NCBI RefSeq assembly: GCF_000485595.1
Contig: NW_014577271.1
Span: 398,753-429,390, forward strand
Source: Priapulus caudatus
Lineage: Eukaryota; Priapulida; Priapulimorpha; Priapulimorphida; Priapulidae
Direction of reading: 5' to 3'
Length of the DNA: 30,638 bases
This document shows, in pieces, positions 29,260-30,638 of this stretch. Positions within the stretch are counted from its first letter, which is position 1; each line of letters starts with the position of its first letter. The position numbers and the translations under genes were made by a program. A model generated the notes under the pieces. That model was not told the origin of the DNA. It worked only from the letters and a program-made list of their open reading frames with translations, and did no database searches.

Positions 29260-29700
29260 TAATCGTGACCGCGTGGTGTGTGTGTACGACGGCCTTGCCA
29301 CAGACTAACAATACAATAGCACTCGCGTCTCCAGTGTAGCGAGGCTCGCCGAGTGAAGGTGTGGATGGTGGAGCAGTGTAGACTCCGCTGACTGACGTGA
29401 TATTGGGCCCCCATAAGGCAGGGGCATTCGTCACGGACATGTCAGAAAGAAATTGTTGTAAATAATATCATACTCCTGTTTTACAGCGGCCACGTTACTT
29501 GTATCCTATGTAATAAGATTTGGACTAATAAAAGTTGCAAAGATTTTAAAAATCCAACCATTATCTTATGAAAAATGTGATAAAATAGGGATACGAAATA
29601 GTGCGCGTATTGTGCGCCGATTTACTACTTTCAAATCATGCGCGTGCAGTTTGTGTAGACTGTAGGCATGCAGGCCGCAGCCGCTCGTGTAAAAACTGTA
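29260..29700. other. no gene recognised
   Basis: Sequence between the SINE units with no supported gene. Confidence 0.4.
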
Positions 29701-29702
29701 GG

Positions 29703-29837
29703 CGCAGGGATTCGATCCAACGACATTTAAGCCGTGACGTCTGAGCTCTACGCGTTCGGCTATTCAGGATCATTGGGTTTGTGTATTATGAATGTCCCTT
29801 GAATATGACAAAACTGTGGTGTCATTAAGGAGTTTGA
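29703..29837 (-). mobile_element. tRNA-derived SINE-like unit, copy 2
   Basis: A-box TAGCCGAACGCG (29762-29751), GTAGAGCTC, and B-box GGATCGAATCC (29718-29708) on the minus strand. About 85% like copy 1, with the same internal-promoter layout. It abuts the 37-bp inverted end at 29838. Confidence 0.6.
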
Positions 29838-29879
29838 GGCACGTGATTTGTATCAACCAATAGGATTTGGGAGGGCCAC

Positions 29880-30250
29880 GTCACCGAGTAAACATCGTGA
29901 GTGACATGCGGTGGGCGTAGTTATTTAGGTAATTAGGGTTATTTAAGTTTTATTTTAGTTTTTCGTGCGCTTATGAATCCCAAAACTTTTCAACGATGCT
30001 ACCATGACATGCTTACCAGCAAACGCTGTGTCAAGTCAGTCACTGTTGCCTACGAATTCAGATTGGTCGAATTCCCAGGTAATTCACATATGCTTTATCC
30101 GTGTTTTGTATTTAAATTGCCAGTAGGGGGCGCGTGCCGCTGCAGATATTAACTCAAACCTTCGGTGTGCACAAGGACGGGCAAAGCCGGGGCACCACTA
30201 CTCAAGCAAACAATGCAAAATAAACAATGCAATGCGCACCAACTGCCGAT
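29880..30250. other. no gene recognised
   Basis: It includes CAAGCAAACAATGCAAAATA at about 30204, also found in altered form at 27838, where it precedes the GTTCACAC element. So the MITE family probably extends into this stretch. Confidence 0.4.
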
Positions 30251-30258
30251 AAAATACG

Positions 30259-30326
30259 TAGACTGGTCCGTGCTTGACAGTTTCACTCGCATTACACTGG
30301 GGAACTGTCGAGCGCGGACCAGTCTA
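30259..30326. mobile_element. 68-bp palindromic MITE
   Basis: Starts TAGACTGGTCCG and ends CGGACCAGTCTA, with inner matches GACAGTTTC and GAACTGTC. It is flanked by TAAAATACG (30250-30258) and TAAAATATG (30327-30335), a 9-bp target duplication with one later change. Same family as 12407-12502. Confidence 0.8.
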
Positions 30327-30358
30327 TAAAATATGCGGCTTCAGAAATACGGTAATTA

Positions 30359-30511
30359 GCGTTCACACGAGGAAATGCGTGGTCCAAGAGATCCGGTATT
30401 TCTCAAGCACGGCAAATTATTCGAGGCCTGGAAAGCCGCGTATTTCAACAAATACCGAATCTGTTTAGATACCGTATTTCTTGGACCGCGCATTTTGTCT
30501 CGTGTGAACGC
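30359..30511. mobile_element. 153-bp MITE with GCGTTCACACGAG ends
   Basis: Ends GCGTTCACACGAG and CTCGTGTGAACGC are exact inverses, flanked by TA on both sides (30357-30358, 30512-30513). The arms continue inward over about 45 bp (GGTCCAAGA against TCTTGGACC). It belongs to the family at 27658-28457. Confidence 0.75.
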
Positions 30512-30611
30512 TAAATACCAAATTTCTTAGCTCCGTGTGAACGCGGCTAATAACTTGTCCAACGACACATGAGCACATGTATTTATAGGCGCAGGTGAAT
30601 CTGTTATACAC

Positions 30612-30638
30612 AATATATATGTATATATATATAATATA
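30612..30638. repeat. AT microsatellite at window end
   Basis: (AT)n with a few interruptions that runs off the window. Confidence 0.9.

Larger units (their letters stand above)
28795..29874. mobile_element. composite segment with 37-bp inverted ends
   Basis: 28795-28831 (starts CCTCCCAAATCCCATTAG) and 29838-29874 (ends ATAGGATTTGGGAGG) are inverted copies with three mismatches in 37. Between them lie a telomere-type repeat and two tRNA-like SINE units. A direct repeat GAGAATCACTGAAGAACTG lies outside on the left (28693-28711) and inside (29177-29195). No target duplication was found, so the boundaries are uncertain. Confidence 0.45.

Overview
The window looks like nuclear DNA of an animal, most likely a marine invertebrate; I cannot name the species. 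It has introns with GT/AG borders, TATA/Inr and CCAAT promoters, (TTAGGG)n-type repeats, long (GA)n, (GT)n, (CTAT)n and (TAG)n microsatellites, many small DNA transposons, and Ig-superfamily receptor sequence. Two N bases (8366, 8607) show that it comes from an assembly. Gene density is low and most of the 30.6 kb is repeats and transposon debris.

Layout. 1-520: a TATA/double-CCAAT promoter-like stretch. 520-1017: non-LTR reverse transcriptase remnant. 1047-2208: inserted element with inverted minisatellite ends. 3272-4055: TATA/Inr pair followed by two unrecognised ORFs. 5740-7330: remnant of a YqaJ-type protein joined to a frame-broken Tnp2-like transposase. 8714-9685: 1-kb repeat ending in a (GA)n tract, with a second copy at 22607-23617. 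10880-14546: minus-strand Ig-domain pseudogenes cut by several transposons. 14545-15584: array of ~50-bp repeats in opposite orientations. 17626-19524: the cleanest gene, a three-exon secreted glycine/tyrosine-rich peptide. 19785-21973, minus strand: a near full-length five-Ig-domain membrane receptor in one uninterrupted stretch, with a tyrosine-rich tail but with frame lesions. 24387-25829: a DNA transposon with 16-bp inverted ends, TA flanks, a THAP finger on one strand and a SWIM finger on the other, best explained as an ISL2EU/IS4EU-type element. 25865-26140: TAG-repeat cruciform. 27658-28457 and 30359-30511: nested GTTCACAC-type MITEs. 28688-29875: composite of tRNA-like SINEs, an interstitial telomeric repeat and 37-bp inverted ends.

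The main biological story is a small family of Ig receptors (V domain, three further Ig domains, a membrane-proximal Ig domain, transmembrane helix, SH2-motif tail). It has expanded locally on the minus strand and decayed through deletion, fusion and transposon insertion, the birth-and-death pattern typical of immune or allorecognition receptor families. That role is inference. Two insertions into the decayed copy have readable boundaries, including a 9-bp target duplication, so the order of events can be followed.
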